Positions 5,502 through 8,639 of a DNA stretch of 8,639 bases are shown here, piece after piece. Source of the stretch: Chloroflexota bacterium (lineage in GTDB: Bacteria; Chloroflexota; UBA6077); NCBI GenBank assembly GCA_021786215.1, contig JAJYNT010000185.1, forward strand, positions 1 through 8,639, written 5' to 3'. Each line of letters begins with the position of its first letter. Within the stretch, counting starts at the first letter, position 1. Under the pieces are notes generated by a model, which ran no database searches, was not told the origin of the DNA, and saw nothing but the letters and a program-made list of their open reading frames with translations. The translations under genes and the position numbers were made by a program.

Positions 5502-6337
5502 CAGCGGTACCTCCTCTGCACTGTCTCGACGTTGTTCCTGACTAGTTCGGAGTATTCGACACGGCTGTTACTGGCGTCGAAGAAGATGCCGGTCCGGAAC
5601 AGTAGTTCGCCCGGTTTGCCGGACCCGTTCGAGTCGGTGTGTTCCTTGAACCAACGATACACTTCCACGGGCTTGCGGGTGCCCAGAGCGCGGCCGGCGA
5701 AGTTGGTGATACACGGGAACGGCATGTGGACCAGCGAGAAACCACGGTTCTGGATCGCCTTCTTGATGCTCTCCACCGCCTCCTGACCCTCCAGGCTGGT
5801 GTGGCGGGCGAGGAACGTGGCTCCGCCCTCACGTAGGATGGCCAGCACGTCCCGGCCCCCCTGTACCCAGTTGGGCTCATTCATGCCGTATGGGCTGCTG
5901 TCGGTGCGATAGCCTTCGGGCGTGGTCCACCCGTATTGCCCTCCGGTGGACTGATAGCCGAGGTTGTCGCAGACGATCACGGTGATGTCGAGGTTGCGGC
6001 GGGCGCAGTGCAGCAGGTGCAGCAGGCCGATGCCGAAGGCGTCGCCGTCGCCGACGGTGAGAACGATCTTCTTATCAGGCGGCAGGGCCATGCGGAGTCC
6101 GGTCGAAATTGCGTAGACCCGACCGTGCGTGCCGGCGTAGTTGTCGCCCCTCCAGGTGCCGAAGGTCTGCCGGCCGGCGCAGCCGATGCCCGTGCCCCAG
6201 ATGACATCCTCAACACCCAGGCCCAACTGGTCGATGGCCATGACGACCTTCTTGTGCACCTGTCCGAGGCCGCAGCCGCTGCAAGCCGTGCTGGGGATCT
6301 TGCGTGGACGCAAGTACTTCTGTACCAGAGGATCCAT
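5501..6337 (-). CDS. korB: 2-oxoacid:acceptor oxidoreductase beta subunit (KorB type, TPP and [4Fe-4S] binding)
   Basis: The 278-residue beta subunit binds thiamine diphosphate and one iron-sulfur cluster. GDGD at 96-99 followed by Asn125 in the CDNLGYQSTGGQ segment forms the Mg-TPP site. Cys19 and Cys22 (CSGC), Cys53 and Cys209 (PFPC) fit the four cluster ligands of the family. THGR at 70-73 is also conserved. The short length without a C-terminal extension resembles 2-oxoglutarate and related Kor enzymes rather than the larger pyruvate enzymes. The substrate-side residues are somewhat unusual, for example YQSTGGQYGW where YGMTGGQ is common, so 2-oxoglutarate should not be assumed. The start ATG 6337 lies one base after the alpha-subunit stop, and the stop overlaps the gamma start by one base. 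Confidence 0.94.
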   Translation of the reverse strand: MDPLVQKYLRPRKIPSTACSGCGLGQVHKKVVMAIDQLGLGVEDVIWGTGIGCAGRQTFGTWRGDNYAGTHGRVYAISTGLRMALPPDKKIVLTVGDGDAFGIGLLHLLHCARRNLDITVIVCDNLGYQSTGGQYGWTTPEGYRTDSSPYGMNEPNWVQGGRDVLAILREGGATFLARHTSLEGQEAVESIKKAIQNRGFSLVHMPFPCITNFAGRALGTRKPVEVYRWFKEHTDSNGSGKPGELLFRTGIFFDASNSRVEYSELVRNNVETVQRRYR

Positions 6338-6338
6338 C

Positions 6339-7511
6339 TTACCAGGCCTCCCATTCCCACCGGTTGACCGGCAGCGGCCGGCCGGCCAGCAGAGTGTCGA
6401 TCATCCGTTGCAGCTCCGCCACCGTCGGCAATTCGCCACACTTGCCGTAGAAATGGACCTCGCTACCCCTCGGCACCGCCCGCTGCACTTCACGCACGAG
6501 CTGGCCATCGTTGTTGAGTTCGACCGCAAGGTACTTCGTTGGGAGCGTGAACAGCTCATCGGGAAACGGCCACACGCCGATCAGCCTGACGCCGCCCACC
6601 TTCAAGCCGCGCTCGCGCGCCTGCTTGACGGCGCTCTTGACCACCCGTGAGGGGCTGCCATAGGAAACCAGCACCAGTTCCGGGTTGTCGTCCACAAAGT
6701 ACGGCTCGTACCTGCGGAGGATGTCGCGGTGGTTGCGCACCTTGTAGATCATTCGGTGGGAGTGCTTGTGCTGCGCTTCGACCTCTTCGGTGTCGTAGCC
6801 CAACTCGGTCGGTGTCCAGTCCGAGCAGGCGGCACCCGTGTTATGCCCCAGTACCACAGGCGGGATGTCGATCTCGTCGCTAGCGGGGTAGAACTCGGGC
6901 CCCCTGTTGATCCGGCGAGGCAGCACGTTGAGGCCCATTTCCTCCAACTCCTCGGGTGTCTCCGGGATGGAGAGGCTTTCCCAGCCATCGGTCACAAGCT
7001 GGTCAGCAAGTATGGTCACGGGCATGCGGAAACGCTCCGACAGGTAGAATGCCTCCACCGTCAAGGTCAGGGCCTCCTGCACGCCGGAAGGTGCCAGGAC
7101 GATCGTCTCGTAGTTGCCTCCCTGAGTGGGGTAGCGGGCTAAGTAAAACTCCCCCTGGCCGGGGGCACCTGTGATGCCGCTGACCGGCCCTACACGCTGG
7201 GCGTTGACCACAACCACAGGGATCTCGCTGCCGAGTGCCCACCCGTACGAGTCGGCGTAGAGAATGTAGCCAGGGCCTGATGTCGCGGTCATTGCCTTCA
7301 GGCCCCCAAGCGAGGCGCCGACGCAGATGTGCATCGCTGCCAGTTCGTCCTCAGCCTGAAGGTAGTAGCCACCGACCTGTGGCAATCTACGAGACATGTT
7401 CTCGGCGATCTCAGTCGCCGGTGTGATGGGATATCCAGCAAAGACCCGGCAGCCGGCGATGATCGCTCCCTCGGTAATTGCCGCGTTGCCGGTTTCTAGA
7501 ACGCGCTTCAT
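6339..7511 (-). CDS. korA: 2-oxoacid:acceptor oxidoreductase alpha subunit (KorA type)
   Basis: The 390-residue alpha subunit carries the pyrimidine-binding and transketolase C-terminal domains of the enzyme. Landmarks are GNAAITEGAIIAGC (8-21), GYPITPATEI (26-35), the EDE at 54-56 including the catalytic-type glutamate, and TSGPG (77-81). The C-terminal part (LVLVSYGSPSRVVKSAV to the end) is the transketolase C-terminal-like domain. The gamma domain is not fused here but encoded separately downstream. The motif that usually reads RGGPSTG in 2-oxoglutarate enzymes is RVGPVSG (106-112), followed by ITGAPGQGEFY, so the substrate pocket is probably different. The start is ATG 7511, not the 5' limit of the frame at 7568. 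It overlaps the upstream stop as ATGA, has a GAGGGGG site nearby, and begins with the conserved block. KorA and KorB should form the catalytic core together. Confidence 0.94.
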   Translation of the reverse strand: MKRVLETGNAAITEGAIIAGCRVFAGYPITPATEIAENMSRRLPQVGGYYLQAEDELAAMHICVGASLGGLKAMTATSGPGYILYADSYGWALGSEIPVVVVNAQRVGPVSGITGAPGQGEFYLARYPTQGGNYETIVLAPSGVQEALTLTVEAFYLSERFRMPVTILADQLVTDGWESLSIPETPEELEEMGLNVLPRRINRGPEFYPASDEIDIPPVVLGHNTGAACSDWTPTELGYDTEEVEAQHKHSHRMIYKVRNHRDILRRYEPYFVDDNPELVLVSYGSPSRVVKSAVKQARERGLKVGGVRLIGVWPFPDELFTLPTKYLAVELNNDGQLVREVQRAVPRGSEVHFYGKCGELPTVAELQRMIDTLLAGRPLPVNRWEWEAW

Positions 7512-8639
7512 TGCCCACACCCCCTCTCGGCCACAGTGATCGCGAAATCGGGACAAGCGAACACGCACTCCTTGCAGCCGATGCAGCGATCCGGCCTCGT
7601 AGCCTGCATCGGGCGGTAGCCCCGATCGTTAGTGAAGTTGGCCCAGGAGTACACGCCGAGCTTGCAGACTTCCTCGCAGTAGCCGCACTCCTTGCACCCG
7701 GCCGGGTCGACCGTTACTTCGAATCGCTGCAGGTCACAACCCAGGCAACGGCGTGCCTCCCTGCCGGCCGCGCTGATCGTGAAGCCGAGCTCGACTGTCT
7801 TGAACGAACCGAAGCGATCCTTCAGCGACACCTTGTCCACATGGGGACGGGCAGTTCCGCGAGCCGCGGGCTCGAGTCGATCCGCGGCTGTGGATGGTGC
7901 GGGTGTCTCGTCGATAGAGCCGTCGCCGCCCAGGTACCTGTCCATGGCGCTGGCAGCTCGCCGACCCTGTGCGACGGCTTCGATGATCGAGGTTGGACCT
8001 TCGGCTACGTCGCCGGCCGCGAATATCGCTGGTTGGGATGTGGCGAAAGACTCCTTGTCCCGTTGCACGACTCCGCCCGCGACGGTCTCCAGGCCGAACA
8101 TCTCCCCCATCTCTGGAGTCTGACCCACAGCCACCAGTATCGTGTCGCAGCTTATTGTGAACTCGCTGTCGGGGATAGCTGAGACCCGAGGCCGCCCGCT
8201 CGAGTCCTTCTTTCCGAGTTGCATTCGCTGGCAGGTTAGCTCTAGGGCGCCGTCTTTTTCCTCGATCTTGAGCGGTGAGGCCAGAAACTCGGCCTGCACT
8301 CCCTCACTGAGCGCGCCCTCGATTTCCTCGTGGCTGGCCGGCATCTCGTTGCGGGTGCGCCTGTAGAGGATAGTGACCTGCCTGGCGCCGACGCGGATAG
8401 CCGTCCTTGCCGCGTCGATGGCCGTATTACCACCACCGACAACGATCACGTTCTTGCCGAGTTTAGCGTCTCCACCCGTGTTGATCCTGTTCAGGAAGGC
8501 CAGACCATCGACCACCTTGTCGCTATCCTCGCCGGGTATCTCCAGACGGGAGCCGCGCCAGGTACCGACGGCGACCAGTACGGCGTCGAAGCCCTCTTTG
8601 AGCAGCCGGGAGGGAGACTCGACTCGAGTGGAGGTCTCG
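7508..8639 (-). CDS. GltD-like FAD/NAD(P) oxidoreductase fused to a C-terminal 2[4Fe-4S] ferredoxin domain (5' end missing)
   Basis: The gene enters from the right edge; 376 C-terminal residues are visible and the true start lies beyond 8639. The frame is open to the edge, so the GTG at 8515 is internal. Visible residues 20-30 (VLVAVGTWRGS) continue the FAD domain. VIVVGGGNTAIDAA near 64-77 is the NAD(P)H-binding turn, and IFAAGDVAEGPTSIIEAVAQGR is the family's final FAD motif. This is the fold of the glutamate synthase small subunit and of related electron-transfer flavoproteins. After a linker with EARRCLGCD, the end carries CKECGYCEEVC and CIGCKECVFACP, two CxxCxxCxxxC cluster motifs resembling PorD/KorD ferredoxin. 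The stop overlaps korA as ATGA. Inference: it passes electrons between the Kor enzyme and NAD(P), so the ferredoxin subunit of the complex is replaced by this fusion. True glutamate synthase is unlikely because no large subunit is adjacent. Confidence 0.9.
   Translation of the reverse strand, partial: ETSTRVESPSRLLKEGFDAVLVAVGTWRGSRLEIPGEDSDKVVDGLAFLNRINTGGDAKLGKNVIVVGGGNTAIDAARTAIRVGARQVTILYRRTRNEMPASHEEIEGALSEGVQAEFLASPLKIEEKDGALELTCQRMQLGKKDSSGRPRVSAIPDSEFTISCDTILVAVGQTPEMGEMFGLETVAGGVVQRDKESFATSQPAIFAAGDVAEGPTSIIEAVAQGRRAASAMDRYLGGDGSIDETPAPSTAADRLEPAARGTARPHVDKVSLKDRFGSFKTVELGFTISAAGREARRCLGCDLQRFEVTVDPAGCKECGYCEEVCKLGVYSWANFTNDRGYRPMQATRPDRCIGCKECVFACPDFAITVAERGCGQ

Noticed and set aside
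5037..5786. 249-codon plus-strand frame across korC and korB
   Set aside because: It is a shadow of the two well-supported minus-strand genes and has no family signature.
7508..8515. Treating the GTG at 8515 as the true start of the GltD-like gene
   Set aside because: The same frame continues without a stop to the window edge and encodes conserved FAD-domain sequence (AVLVAVGTWRGS), so 8515 is internal.
7508..8639. Assigning the flavoprotein as gltD, the glutamate synthase small subunit
   Set aside because: There is no glutamate synthase large subunit beside it. It has a C-terminal ferredoxin domain and is translationally coupled to korA, so a partner role for the Kor enzyme is more likely.

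Overview
The window is a GC-rich bacterial stretch carrying two catabolic gene blocks and their regulator. The leading guess for the host is a Chloroflexota-like or similar environmental bacterium. That rests only on the Tat-type lipoprotein solute-binding protein with its long Ala/Pro/Thr-rich linker, and on the palindromic repeats in the intergenic gaps. No 16S, ribosomal protein or tRNA gene is present to confirm it.

Left block (1-3854, all minus strand, transcribed right to left): a PdxA-family dehydrogenase, an ABC-type carbohydrate-binding lipoprotein, a classical short-chain dehydrogenase (SDR), and the first 90 residues of an extended SDR (NAD-dependent epimerase/dehydratase type) that runs off the left edge. 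The last two are tightly coupled. The gaps around the binding-protein gene are filled with inverted and direct repeats. A LysR-type regulator (4051-4989, plus strand) is divergent from this block. The shared 196-bp control region holds a sigma70-like promoter and two palindromes whose centres are 33 bp apart. The simplest reading is a LysR-controlled uptake and oxidation pathway for a polyol, sugar acid or related hydroxy acid.

Right block (4968-8639, all minus strand): a compact operon of four genes with overlapping or abutting ends. In transcription order these are a GltD-like FAD/NAD(P) oxidoreductase fused to a C-terminal two-cluster ferredoxin domain (its N-terminus lies beyond the right edge), then the alpha, beta and gamma subunits of a 2-oxoacid:acceptor oxidoreductase (KorA, KorB, KorC type). 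Together they look like a CoA-dependent 2-oxoacid oxidoreductase with a built-in electron link to NAD(P)H. The gamma gene and lysR converge and overlap by 22 bp, so there is no terminator space between the blocks.

The most interesting points are the PdxA homologue that keeps the metal-binding histidines but lacks the usual His-Thr-Glu substrate motif, the oxidoreductase-ferredoxin fusion heading the Kor operon, the paired palindromes in the lysR/pdxA control region, and the tandem hairpin repeats in the leader of the binding-protein gene. There is no CRISPR array, transposase, rRNA or tRNA in the window.
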